Shown here one piece after another: positions 9,930 through 17,330 of a stretch of DNA of 64,000 nt. The stretch spans positions 3,694,728 to 3,758,727 of the forward strand of contig NZ_BRXR01000001.1 of NCBI RefSeq assembly GCF_026012015.1, given 5' to 3'. The translations under genes were made by a program, and so were the position numbers. Below the pieces are notes generated by a model. The model saw only the letters and a list, made by a program, of their open reading frames with translations, had not been told where the DNA came from and did not search any database. The stretch is from Clostridium omnivorum (GTDB lineage Bacteria; Bacillota; Clostridia; Clostridiales; Clostridiaceae). Numbering within the stretch: the stretch's first letter is position 1; every line of letters starts with the position of its first letter.

Positions 9930-10195
9930 TTTTTTAACCCTCCTTTTATAGTATTTATTAAATATTAATATAATTTTCTATAAAAATAAAGAACCAAAAT
10001 AAGTGGTATAAGTAAACTAAATAGCATAACTACTTCTTAAATGGTAATAGTTAGTATAACTTAATATTTGTTAAAAGTTAACATAGATATTTTAAAATTG
10101 TTATGCTTAAAAATATAAATAAATGCGATACTAAAATTACAGGTGTTTTTATAATAACTTCATGTAGAGTTAATGCAAATAAAGGTGGGGAATGT

Positions 10196-10732
10196 ATGAA
10201 AATAGGTTTAGTAAGACATTTTAAAGTTGATATTAAAAGGAATAGATTTATGACAGCAAAGGAATATAATGAATACCAATATAACTATGACAGAGCAAAC
10301 GTAATTAAAAATGAACTTATTGTAGATAGCGATTGGGATAAGTGCTATTGCAGCAGCATGGATAGAGCAATAATTACTGCAAAAACAATATATCATGGAG
10401 AAATAATTTTGACTGATAAATTAGTTGAGATTCCCTCAGCTGCATACCTTGATATAAATATTAAATTACCCTATCATTTTTGGTTTTTCTTAGGAAGGCT
10501 AGCATGGGCATTAAATAGTGCTGTACAGCCAGAAAGTAGTAATATTACGAAAAAGAGAATTAGTGAAGTAGTAGATATGGCACTGAAAGACCAAGAAAAA
10601 AATGTTCTAATTGTAAGCCATGCTGGGGTTATGTATGAATTGCGTAAAATTTTGTTGTCCAGAGGATTTAAGGGAAAGAAATTTCTTAAAGCTAACAATG
10701 GCTCACTTTATGTATATGAAAAAAATATTTAG
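10196..10732 (+). CDS. Histidine phosphatase family protein
   Basis: The start at ATG 10196 is chosen because GGTGGGG lies just upstream and the protein then opens with the family's first strand, MKIGLVRHFKV. The 178-residue product carries the phosphoacceptor His in VRH, though the usual RHG glycine is Phe here. It also has the second catalytic His in IVSHAGVM and an internal Arg (SMDRAI). The branch includes phosphoglycerate mutase-like and SixA-like phosphatases that act on small metabolites or phosphoproteins; the substrate is not predictable. An in-frame start at 10103 would add 31 unlike residues and lacks a ribosome binding site. The gene is followed by a terminator. Confidence 0.82.
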   Translation: MKIGLVRHFKVDIKRNRFMTAKEYNEYQYNYDRANVIKNELIVDSDWDKCYCSSMDRAIITAKTIYHGEIILTDKLVEIPSAAYLDINIKLPYHFWFFLGRLAWALNSAVQPESSNITKKRISEVVDMALKDQEKNVLIVSHAGVMYELRKILLSRGFKGKKFLKANNGSLYVYEKNI

Positions 10733-10746
10733 ATATGCGATATAGG

Positions 10747-10785
10747 CTGTTAGTATTTTAATATTAGCAGCCTTATTGTTGTTTT
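10747..10785 (+). terminator. Probable intrinsic terminator
   Basis: GGCTG...CAGCC with an A/T-rich upper stem (TTAGTATT/AATATTAG) is followed by TTATTGTTGTTTT. It lies just after the histidine phosphatase stop codon. The T-tract is imperfect. Confidence 0.6.
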
Positions 10786-10817
10786 GAAAAAAGTGTCGCA
10801 AAATAGTTGTGCGATTG

Positions 10818-10840
10818 CACATAGTTTTTAAAACTATGTG
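10818..10840. repeat. 11-bp near-perfect palindrome in a hairpin cluster
   Basis: CACATAGTTTT-T-AAAACTATGTG is an 11-bp inverted repeat around a single base. It lies in the 194-bp gap before the 93-residue gene. It follows a 5-bp arm pair (TCGCA/TGCGA) and precedes a smaller GTATT/AATAC pair. There is no T-tract, so it is not an obvious terminator; an operator or a remnant of a small repeated element is possible. Confidence 0.5.
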
Positions 10841-10926
10841 TTGTATTTAATTAAAATACGTTATATAATATACTTGTAATAAGAAATGGTAATATTAAGT
10901 TTGTTTCAATAAAAAGGAGTACAATT

Positions 10927-11208
10927 ATGTCTGCTTTAAACTTACTTCAAGAATTAAATAAAAAGTGCTGCCAAAGTGAGAGCTTTTTAGGGATTGAAAT
11001 GGGTACAAATGATAATCACCAGTGGTATGTATATATTGATCTATTTGATACAGAATACGAAACAAAGGATTTTAAATCAGTAGATATACATATTGACAAA
11101 GATAATTGGGTTAATTGCATTAAAGAGAATTATGTGTTTAAAGGTTTTGGCGGAGCTCAAAATCTGGAGGATATTTTACATATTTTTTGTAATTGGGCAA
11201 ATAATTAA
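10927..11208 (+). CDS. Small acidic hypothetical protein
   Basis: The 93-residue product is acidic and rich in aromatic residues (NHQWYVYIDLF, DNWVNCIKENYVFKGFGG). It has no membrane segment and no motif that can be tied to a family. AAAGGAG lies seven to ten bases before ATG 10927. The SGNH hydrolase gene starts 23 bases downstream with its own GGAGGTG site, so the two are probably co-transcribed. A small alpha/beta cytoplasmic protein is the most that can be said. Confidence 0.6.
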   Translation: MSALNLLQELNKKCCQSESFLGIEMGTNDNHQWYVYIDLFDTEYETKDFKSVDIHIDKDNWVNCIKENYVFKGFGGAQNLEDILHIFCNWANN

Positions 11209-11231
11209 TATAATATTTTGGAGGTGCGGCT

Positions 11232-11948
11232 ATGAATATAAAAGACAGTTATAATCTTGTTTTCTTTGGAGATTCTATTACGAAAGGGGTTGTTTTTGAT
11301 AGTGAAAAGTATAAATACTCAACTATAAAAGACAGCTTTACCAATATTGTTGCAAGCAGTATAAAAGGCACCGTTTATAATGCAGGAAAGTTTGGAAGTA
11401 CTGTTATAAGAGGTGTGAGCAAGATGTATAATGACGTTATGAAAAAAACACCTGATATTGTGGTTATAGAATTTGGCGGCAACGATTGTGATTTTAAATG
11501 GGAGGATATTGCACAAAGTCCCGAGACTGAGCATCAACCTAATACTGATATCGGTATTTTTAGTGAAACTCTGTTAGAGATGATAGACACATTAAATGAG
11601 GCTAATATAATGCCAGCGCTCATGACTTTACCACCTTTAGATCCTAAAAGATATTTTAAATGGGTTACTAAAGGAGATCCCATAGCCGAGAAAAATGTAT
11701 TGAGATGGCTTGGTTCCGAGGAAGAAATATATTATTGGCATAACTACTACAATGAAATGGTAGTAGATGTAGCAAATAAGACCAAAACTAATTTAATAGA
11801 TGTGAGAAGTGCATTTCTAAACTATCCAGATTACAGTCAGCTACTATGCACGGATGGAATACATCCAAATGCTAAAGGACATTCTGTAATTGCTAAAGTT
11901 TTTTTGAATTACTTTCAGGACAACTGCAATTTTATATTACAAAAGTAG
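11232..11948 (+). CDS. SGNH/GDSL-type esterase
   Basis: The 238-residue protein belongs to the SGNH hydrolase superfamily of esterases and lipases. Block I is FFGDSITKG with nucleophile S15, block III is EFGGNDCDF with the oxyanion Asn, and block V is DGIHPNAKGH with the Asp-x2-His pair. There is no signal peptide, so it should act in the cytoplasm on a small acyl ester or carbohydrate ester. It follows the 93-residue gene closely, and a strong terminator follows it. The substrate is unknown. Confidence 0.88.
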   Translation: MNIKDSYNLVFFGDSITKGVVFDSEKYKYSTIKDSFTNIVASSIKGTVYNAGKFGSTVIRGVSKMYNDVMKKTPDIVVIEFGGNDCDFKWEDIAQSPETEHQPNTDIGIFSETLLEMIDTLNEANIMPALMTLPPLDPKRYFKWVTKGDPIAEKNVLRWLGSEEEIYYWHNYYNEMVVDVANKTKTNLIDVRSAFLNYPDYSQLLCTDGIHPNAKGHSVIAKVFLNYFQDNCNFILQK

Positions 11949-11991
11949 TAGTTTAATTAATTGATATAAGAGTATTTTCAATTAATGAAAA

Positions 11992-12030
11992 CAGCGGTGA
12001 AGTTTTGATTACTTCTACCGCTGCTTTTTT
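11992..12030. terminator. Intrinsic terminator between convergent genes
   Basis: CAGCGGT-AAGT pairs with ACTT-ACCGCTG around a 7-nt loop and is followed by six T residues on the plus strand. The T-run overlaps the stop codon of the convergent nitroreductase gene. Confidence 0.8.
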
Positions 12031-12892
12031 ATTCAGTCCAGCTTATAATATATTCAGTATTTTCATTTAATGGTTTTATGGATGGAACACGCTTTATAAA
12101 GCTGCCTTCTAAACCCATTTCCTTAGCAGTTAGATCAAAGTGGCATAGAGCAATGCCTATATCTATTCTTTGCATATCAAAACCCAAATTATCAGAATAG
12201 CCTTTAGCATGATCTAAATAAAAATGAAATTGCGTATCATCCTTAACTATTCTCCATGGCTGTTTGTTTGAAGCAGAAGGAGCAAGTCTTACCATGTTTA
12301 AGGCAGTTTTATAAATCCCAGCTGATTCTTCTGAAAGAGGAGTTTCAAAATTTTTATTAAAAAATATGTCCTCAAAATTTTTTCTATTCTTTGAACCCGC
12401 AGCTAACCTCACAAGGGAATCAAAAAAATTCTTATTTTCATTGGGATAACCTATAGGTGATACAGTGGGTAGTAATTCATCACTGTTTAAATTCATAGCT
12501 TTTGAAAACTCGCCTTTTTTAAAGGTACCACCAAGCCAGCAAGTACCGAGACCTAGGGAATGAGCATATAATATAAGTTTTTCAAATTCATAACCAAGTT
12601 CCTCAAGGTTCATTTCAGCATTTTCTACCGCCGATACTATAAAAGATGAGGCACCTCTAATCATGCCATAGGTACCAAGCTTAATTTGATTATTTTCTAA
12701 GAGTATGTTTGAATCTACAAATTTAAAGCGAACTTTAGCACTAAAGGGACCAGATAAGTTTTCCATAAAGGTAATTATATTTTCTTTTAGTTCTTCAGTT
12801 AGCATTTTTGGTTTATATGATCTTATGGATATTCTATTCTTTATAACTTCTGTAACAGGTTTTAAAAATAATTGGTTTTCAAATTCTTTCAT
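12029..12892 (-). CDS. Nitroreductase family protein (TM1586-type)
   Basis: This 287-residue protein resembles the putative TM nitroreductase family (TM1586_NiRdase), a two-lobed FMN-binding variant of the nitroreductase fold. The N-terminal lobe has RISIRSYKPKMLTEEL (phosphate-contacting R-S-x-R pattern) and GLGTCWLGGTFKKGEF. The second lobe has NMVRLAPSASNKQPWRIV, the classic flavin-contacting segment, and ends with the DIGIALCHFDL helix. It probably catalyses NAD(P)H-dependent reduction of a small electrophile, but the substrate is unknown. It stands alone, with AGAGGGTAATGCT before ATG 12892. Confidence 0.85.
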   Translation of the reverse strand: MKEFENQLFLKPVTEVIKNRISIRSYKPKMLTEELKENIITFMENLSGPFSAKVRFKFVDSNILLENNQIKLGTYGMIRGASSFIVSAVENAEMNLEELGYEFEKLILYAHSLGLGTCWLGGTFKKGEFSKAMNLNSDELLPTVSPIGYPNENKNFFDSLVRLAAGSKNRKNFEDIFFNKNFETPLSEESAGIYKTALNMVRLAPSASNKQPWRIVKDDTQFHFYLDHAKGYSDNLGFDMQRIDIGIALCHFDLTAKEMGLEGSFIKRVPSIKPLNENTEYIISWTE

Positions 12893-13040
12893 AGCATTAC
12901 CCTCTCTATATTTAAGTTATATATATTATTATAAATAAATAATTCTAACTTTACAATTTTAAGGATCACATATAAATAAAAGATTTGCTGGGTGAAATGT
13001 GAATTTTCTGAAAATATCATTAATAATTAATGAACCTATG

Positions 13041-13068
13041 TTGACAAGTAAGCATACTAGAGTATAAT
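13041..13068 (+). promoter_or_regulatory. Sigma-A type promoter for a short orphan transcript
   Basis: A consensus TTGACA at 13041-13046 and a consensus TATAAT at 13063-13068 are separated by 16 bases. Transcription would start near 13075. No open reading frame follows before the terminator at 13111. Confidence 0.75.
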
Positions 13069-13074
13069 AAGGTA

Positions 13075-13142
13075 TATGGAAAGTGATGGAAATAGTCGTG
13101 TTTTTCTCTTGCAAAAGCAATTTAGCTTTTGCTATTTTTTTT
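13075..13142 (+). ncRNA. Candidate small RNA (about 68 nt)
   Basis: A consensus promoter directly upstream and an intrinsic terminator at 13111-13142 (GCAAAAGC-aattta-GCTTTTGC, then TATTTTTTTT) bound a short region without coding potential. The body between them is purine-rich (GGAAAGTGATGGAAATAG) and could act as an antisense seed. Alternatively this is an attenuated leader of manA, whose start lies 144 bases further on behind its own possible promoter. It matches no RNA family I can recognise. Confidence 0.5.
13111..13142 (+). terminator. Intrinsic terminator of the candidate sRNA
   Basis: An 8-bp stem GCAAAAGC/GCTTTTGC with a 6-nt loop is followed by TA and then a run of eight T residues. 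Confidence 0.8.
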
Positions 13143-13285
13143 GTATTAATTTATTATATTTTTAGTGTTTTAATTAAATATATTGAAAAATTAGACGAAA
13201 AGTATAAATTATTCATATGATTATGCTAAAATATAGTATAAAATAAAATTGATATTTAAAAAGTAACTTTTGGAGGTCAAGGCTT

Positions 13286-14266
13286 ATGTATCCATTGAAA
13301 TTTGAAAATTTATACTATGATAAGATTTGGGGTGGAAGAGATTTTAGTCTATTTAGAGATAATCTTCCAGATGGAGATATAGGTGAGAGCTGGGATGTAG
13401 CTTGTCATAAAAATGGTACAAGTATTGTAGCTAATGGTGAATTAAAAGGAAAGAGACTGGATAATCTTATAGGGGAAATGGGAGATAGGCTTATAGGAAC
13501 AAGTTTATCTAAAGAATGGTTTCCTCTTCTAATAAAGCTTATAAATGCTAAAGACAGTTTATCCGTTCAAGTTCATCCAGATGATGAATATGGCAAAAGA
13601 GTAGAAGGAGACATGGGGAAAACTGAGGTATGGTATGTAATGGATGCTAAAGAAGGAGCATACCTTGTAGTAGGAACAAAGGATAATGTATCAAAAGAAC
13701 AGTTCAAGAGAGCTATTGAAAATGGCACTTTAGAAAAATATATGAACAAAGTTTATGTTAAAAAAGGAGAGGTTTACTTTATAAAAAGTGGACTTATTCA
13801 TGCAATTGGAGAAGGAGTAACTGTTGCAGAAATACAACAAAATAGTGATACTACCTATAGAGTTTATGACTATAATAGAGGAAGAGAGCTTCATATTGAA
13901 AAGGCATTGGATGTTGTAGATTTAAACTTAAAGTGCAAAAAGAGTAATGGCTTATGTGTTAAGGAAGATGGTTTTGAGAAGACCTACCTTTGTTTATGCA
14001 AGGATTTTTCACTGGAGAGATATGATATAGAAACTGAAGTAAATGAACTAAGTGATAAAGAAAGATTTTATGTTTTCACTTGTGTAGAAGGTAACGGTGA
14101 AATAATATGTGATAATAGAATAGAAAAAATAAAAAAGGGAGATAGCGTTCTAATTCCTGCATCTCTTGGAAAATATGTTCTGCGCGGGAATATGTCTCTA
14201 TTAAAGAGCTATGTGCCTGATATAAATAAGGTAAAGAAGGACATTTTAGCAATAGTTGAAAAATAA
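13286..14266 (+). CDS. manA: Mannose-6-phosphate isomerase, class I
   Basis: The 326-residue protein interconverts mannose 6-phosphate and fructose 6-phosphate in the cytoplasm. The cupin zinc site is recognisable in SVQVHPDDEYG, KTEVWYVMDA and SGLIHAIGEGV, and an Arg-containing C-terminal motif appears in TTYRVYDYNRGREL. The length is typical of the short Firmicute class I enzyme. GGAGGTCAAGG precedes ATG 13286 and a terminator follows the stop. It is monocistronic and could feed mannose catabolism or GDP-mannose synthesis; no neighbour decides which. Confidence 0.94.
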   Translation: MYPLKFENLYYDKIWGGRDFSLFRDNLPDGDIGESWDVACHKNGTSIVANGELKGKRLDNLIGEMGDRLIGTSLSKEWFPLLIKLINAKDSLSVQVHPDDEYGKRVEGDMGKTEVWYVMDAKEGAYLVVGTKDNVSKEQFKRAIENGTLEKYMNKVYVKKGEVYFIKSGLIHAIGEGVTVAEIQQNSDTTYRVYDYNRGRELHIEKALDVVDLNLKCKKSNGLCVKEDGFEKTYLCLCKDFSLERYDIETEVNELSDKERFYVFTCVEGNGEIICDNRIEKIKKGDSVLIPASLGKYVLRGNMSLLKSYVPDINKVKKDILAIVEK

Positions 14267-14270
14267 TTTT

Positions 14271-14303
14271 AAGGGTATCTCAAGTTTTGGGATATCCTTT
14301 TTT
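14271..14303 (+). terminator. Intrinsic terminator of manA
   Basis: AAGGGTATCTC pairs with GGGATATCCTT (11 bp including two G-U pairs) around a 7-nt loop. A run of T residues follows. Confidence 0.75.
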
Positions 14304-14340
14304 AAATAATATATAAATTTATATGTGCTATAAATTTGAA

Positions 14341-14372
14341 AAATAAAAAGGCGAAGAAAATCTGCGCCTTTT
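14341..14372 (-). terminator. Intrinsic terminator of the 116-residue gene
   Basis: AAAAGGCG/CGCCTTTT forms an 8-bp stem. On the minus strand it is followed by TTTTTATTT. It starts immediately after the stop codon at 14371. Confidence 0.8.
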
Positions 14373-14721
14373 AGGTAGTTATATATAGTTTATTTACATT
14401 TTCAGAAGTGTCCTTTATGCCCAAGTTTAATAATATGCGATAAAAATCTTCAGGCTTAAAGGTATCCATATCTATCTTTGAAAGTTCTTTTAATACATCC
14501 TGGCATTCATATAGGAAGTCCAGTGAATTGCATTCCGCCTCTAGCTTCATTGAAGGTATACCACAGAAAGTATAAAAGACTATACAAAATTGCTTTTGCT
14601 CATCAGTTCGAAATAATCCTATAGAAAACTTTTCGTATGCATTTTCTGGTAAGCTATTGTTCACTACATTTATTTTACTGTATTGGACAAAAGCTCGATC
14701 ATCTCTATTAAAATTTCTCAT
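14371..14721 (-). CDS. Hypothetical protein behind a structured leader
   Basis: The 116-residue soluble protein is not recognised. It has a beta-rich middle (CIVFYTFCGIPSMKLEAE) and a helical C-terminus (CQDVLKELSKIDMDTF, then a second helix), giving a compact alpha/beta impression. AAGGAGGAGCTACC precedes ATG 14721. The notable feature is upstream: about 100 bases of GC-rich, hairpin-dense sequence that can also sequester this ribosome binding site. The gene has its own terminator and is monocistronic. Its function cannot be inferred. Confidence 0.65.
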   Translation of the reverse strand: MRNFNRDDRAFVQYSKINVVNNSLPENAYEKFSIGLFRTDEQKQFCIVFYTFCGIPSMKLEAECNSLDFLYECQDVLKELSKIDMDTFKPEDFYRILLNLGIKDTSENVNKLYITT

Positions 14722-14822
14722 GGTAGCTCCTCCTTATCAGTCGGAGCACGGGGTAGCCATTCATGCCGATTGCCATAGGCAGGCTTACCCGTAAAAGTCC
14801 ATTTAGGACTTTTACCTCCTTA
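14718..14822 (-). promoter_or_regulatory. Unclassified GC-rich structured 5' leader
   Basis: Reading the minus strand toward the gene there are three hairpins. The first is a perfect 10-bp GTAAAAGTCC/GGACTTTTAC with a 5-nt loop. The second is an extended stem in which GGGT-(bulged A)-AGCC pairs with GGCTACCC, capped by TGCC/GGCA. The third is CTCC/GGAG, which covers the AAGGAGGAGC site. The block is near 50% GC in DNA close to 30%. One minus-strand frame is open for 33 codons (14819-14718) and ends in an ATGA overlap with the gene, but it has no ATG, GTG or TTG. It matches no riboswitch consensus I know. Confidence 0.6.
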
Positions 14823-14924
14823 AAATTAAAATAAATTAAAAAGGTGGTAAAGTGGCTTTATGAGGTTTATGTAGTAGAAATAGTATTTACAGCATGTTTA
14901 CATATTATACCCTACAGCCTGTGG

Positions 14925-15122
14925 CTATAGTTTCCTATTTTTTTTATTCTTTTGTACTTCCTTAAGCTTTTTCTTTTGTGCTCTTAGTCTGCCTGCTGCA
15001 ACTAAAATAAAACCTGCACCAGTTAAAGCAAAAAGTGAAGCTAAGAGTTGATTTTTGCCTTGAAAATAAAAGCCTAAACAGGCAAGGATAATACCTATTG
15101 AAGTAATATTAAAGGTACTCAT
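14925..15122 (-). CDS. Small two-helix membrane protein
   Basis: The 65-residue protein consists of two hydrophobic helices (about 4-20 and 27-46) followed by a strongly basic tail (AQKKKLKEVQKNKKNRKL), giving an expected cytoplasmic C-terminus. No family is recognised. GAAAGGAGAGCTATATA precedes ATG 15122. It stands alone between the 116-residue gene and the divergent folate operon. Function unknown. Confidence 0.6.
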   Translation of the reverse strand: MSTFNITSIGIILACLGFYFQGKNQLLASLFALTGAGFILVAAGRLRAQKKKLKEVQKNKKNRKL

Positions 15123-15305
15123 TATATAGCTCTCCTTTCATTTATAGTATTCTACAATCTATTATTTTATAGTTATTTATAATACCTGTATTTTAAAAAT
15201 ATCATTAAAATATCACTAAGTAAATAAGTTTTTCATTACTAGGGTATAATTAAGGCACTATTAATAATTAAAATCATTTGATATAATTTTATACGTAGGA
15301 GAATA

Positions 15306-15337
15306 ATAGCCAGTTTATTATTAAAAACTGATGCTAT
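15306..15337 (+). promoter_or_regulatory. Hairpin in the folE leader
   Basis: ATAGC-CAGTTT pairs with AAACTG-(AT bulge)-GCTAT around an 8-nt loop, 39 bases before the folE start. It has no T-tract. It does not contain the conserved blocks of the tetrahydrofolate riboswitch, so it is recorded only as a structured leader. Confidence 0.4.
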
Positions 15338-15375
15338 CTTAAGATAAGACTTAATAGAAAACGAGGGTTTAAATT

Positions 15376-15933
15376 ATGATAGATCATAACAAAATAAAAG
15401 AAGCGGTTAAAATGATAATTGAGGCAGTAGGAGAAGATCCTAAGCGAGAAGGCCTCATAGAAACTCCTGATAGAATAGCAAGGATGTATGAAGAAATATT
15501 TTCAGGTATAAATGATAGTGCAGAAAAGCATTTATCTAAAAGTTTTTCAATAGAGAGCAATGATATAGTAATAGAAAAAGATATACCATTTTACTCAATG
15601 TGTGAGCATCATTTTCTTCCCTTTTATGGAAAGGTTCATATAGCATATGTACCAAGCGGTAGAGTTGCAGGTTTAAGTAAGCTTGCAAGAACTGTAGAGG
15701 TATATGCTAAAAGACCACAACTTCAAGAGAGAATGACTTCAGACATTGCAGATGCACTGAGAAAATATCTTGATGCACAAGGGGTTATGGTAATAATTGA
15801 GGCAGAGCATTTGTGCATGAATATGAGAGGAATTAAAAAGCCTGGCAGTAAAACTAAGACTATGACTGTAAGAGGTATATTTGAAGATAATAAAAGCCTT
15901 AGGCAAGAAGTACTTCAACTTATTAGAGACTAG
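15376..15933 (+). CDS. folE: GTP cyclohydrolase I
   Basis: The 185-residue enzyme converts GTP to 7,8-dihydroneopterin triphosphate, the first step of folate synthesis. Visible signatures are [20 protein letters not shown], then [18 protein letters not shown] with the zinc Cys and His. The second zinc Cys is in [17 protein letters not shown]. The length is typical. It is the first gene of a run folE-HD-folP-folBK with gaps of 55, 13 and 18 bases, so it is almost certainly an operon. The end of the gene abuts one copy of a ~50-nt leader element that recurs elsewhere in the window. Confidence 0.96.
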   Translation: MIDHNKIKEAVKMIIEAVGEDPKREGLIETPDRIARMYEEIFSGINDSAEKHLSKSFSIESNDIVIEKDIPFYSMCEHHFLPFYGKVHIAYVPSGRVAGLSKLARTVEVYAKRPQLQERMTSDIADALRKYLDAQGVMVIIEAEHLCMNMRGIKKPGSKTKTMTVRGIFEDNKSLRQEVLQLIRD

Positions 15934-15983
15934 GAGACGCAACAATTAATAATTGTTGTGCACCCCAAAGGAATACAGGAGGG
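15933..15983 (+). repeat. Two-copy leader element, copy A
   Basis: A 9-bp stem CGCAACAAT/ATTGTTGTG with a 5-nt loop is followed by CACCCCAAAGGAATACA and the GGAGGG ribosome binding site of the HD gene. About 41 of 50 positions match copy B at 23610-23659 (minus strand). The stem is preserved while the loop differs. Confidence 0.65.
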
Positions 15984-15988
15984 TAGTT

Positions 15989-16480
15989 GTGGATAATAAT
16001 ACAGATAGAATAAATTCAATACTTCATAATGAGCTTTACAATGAATACTTAAAAAAAATTGAATTATATGAAGCAAATAGGATTTACTGCAGACACAATC
16101 TTCAGCATTTTTTAGATGTGGCAAGAATTGGCTATATTATAACTTTAGAAAAAAAGCTGAATATAAAGAAGGATATAATATATGCTGCAGCTCTTCTTCA
16201 TGACATTGGAAGATGGAAACAGTATGAGAATGGAACTCCACATAATATTGCCAGTGCAGAACAGTCATTAGAAATTCTTAAGGCTGCTGGATACAATGAT
16301 AATGAAATAGATGAAATAACAAAGGCAATTGAAGGACATAGAGGTTTAAATTGCAGTGAAAATAAATTAGAAAATATTATTTCCGTTAGTGATAAAAAAT
16401 CTCGAAGTTGTTTTTATTGTGCAGCAAGGGAAAGCTGTAATTGGACTGAAGAAAAAAGAAACTATGATATTGAGTATTAA
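15989..16480 (+). CDS. HD-domain phosphohydrolase in the folate operon
   Basis: GTG 15989 is taken as the start because AGGAGGG lies five bases upstream; an in-frame TTG at 15953 would translate the repeated leader. The 163-residue product has an HD domain with the metal motif H...HD: RHNLQHFLDVARIG then AALLHDIGRW, and a later EGHRG histidine. The C-terminal tail is Cys-rich (CFYCAARESCNW). HD proteins hydrolyse phosphate esters. Because no Nudix-type dihydroneopterin triphosphatase is in the operon, this gene is a candidate for that missing dephosphorylation between FolE and FolB. That role is inference from position only. Confidence 0.8.
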   Translation: MDNNTDRINSILHNELYNEYLKKIELYEANRIYCRHNLQHFLDVARIGYIITLEKKLNIKKDIIYAAALLHDIGRWKQYENGTPHNIASAEQSLEILKAAGYNDNEIDEITKAIEGHRGLNCSENKLENIISVSDKKSRSCFYCAARESCNWTEEKRNYDIEY

Positions 16481-16493
16481 GGAGGGTGAAGGT

Positions 16494-17312
16494 ATGAGAA
16501 AGACAATAAAAGTAGGCTGCAAAGACTTTGAACTTGGAAAAAGAACTTATATTATGGGAATACTTAATGTTACACCTGATTCTTTCTCCGATGGAGGAGA
16601 ATATGATAATACTATGCTGGCTGTGAAACATGCTAAAGAAATGGTTGAACAGGGTGCAGACATCATAGATATTGGAGGAGAATCAACAAGACCAAATCAC
16701 ATTCCAGTTGATGAAAAGGAAGAAATAAGTAGGGTAATTCCTGTTATAAGGGCTTTAGTGAAGGAGATTGATGTTCCTATTTCTATAGATACATATAAAG
16801 CTAATGTAGCTGAAGCAGCTATACTTGAGGGTGCATCGCTTATTAATGATGTATGGGGGTTCAAGAAGGATCCTAGAATGGCAGAAGTAGCTGCTAAATA
16901 TGGTACTGCATGCTGTTTAATGCACAATAGAGAAAACAATGTTTACAATGACCTAATGGAGGATATTTTAATAGATTTAAAGGAAAGTATAGAAATTGCA
17001 TTAAAGGCAGGAGTTGGTCCTGAAAAAATTATTGTAGATCCAGGTATTGGATTTGCCAAGGATTACAATCAAAATCTTGTAGTTATGAATAAATTAGAGG
17101 AATTGAGTACCCTAGGATATCCTGTGCTTCTTGCAACCTCTAAAAAGTCAATGATTGGAAATACATTAAATCTTCCTCCTAAGGATAGAGTTGAAGGTAC
17201 TATAGCTACTACAGTTATAGGAATTATGAAAAATTGTGATTTTGTAAGAGTTCATGATGTGGTTGAAAACAAACGAGCATGTATGATGACCGATGCCATT
17301 GTAAGAAAATAA
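16494..17312 (+). CDS. folP: Dihydropteroate synthase
   Basis: The 272-residue enzyme condenses 6-hydroxymethyl-dihydropterin pyrophosphate with p-aminobenzoate. Signatures are MGILNVTPDSFSDGG (the first FolP motif), DIIDIGGESTRPN and SIDTYKANVAEAA. The pterin-binding ligands are followed by DPGIGFAKDYNQN and the phosphate-binding VRVHDV near the end. ATG 16494 is chosen because GGAGGGTGAAGGT precedes it; longer in-frame starts overlap the HD gene and add unlike sequence. It follows the HD gene by 13 bases, within the folate operon. Confidence 0.95.
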   Translation: MRKTIKVGCKDFELGKRTYIMGILNVTPDSFSDGGEYDNTMLAVKHAKEMVEQGADIIDIGGESTRPNHIPVDEKEEISRVIPVIRALVKEIDVPISIDTYKANVAEAAILEGASLINDVWGFKKDPRMAEVAAKYGTACCLMHNRENNVYNDLMEDILIDLKESIEIALKAGVGPEKIIVDPGIGFAKDYNQNLVVMNKLEELSTLGYPVLLATSKKSMIGNTLNLPPKDRVEGTIATTVIGIMKNCDFVRVHDVVENKRACMMTDAIVRK

Positions 17313-17330
17313 ATTAAGGCTGGTGAGCTT

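Noticed and set aside
14720-14791. Plus-strand ORF (MVAPPYQSEHGVAIHADC...) over the same leader
   Set aside because: It has no ribosome binding site, runs antisense to the leader and ends within it; it is most likely a by-product of the GC-rich structured sequence.
14718-14822. Cyclic di-GMP (GEMM) or T-box element at the GC-rich leader
   Set aside because: The GEMM core (CACGCACAGGGCAAACC-like) and the T-box AGGGTGGWACC signature are both absent on either strand.
15300-15375. Tetrahydrofolate riboswitch upstream of folE
   Set aside because: A hairpin is present, but the conserved THF blocks (GGAGAGUAG and the GUG/CAC core) are not found, so only a generic leader hairpin is recorded.
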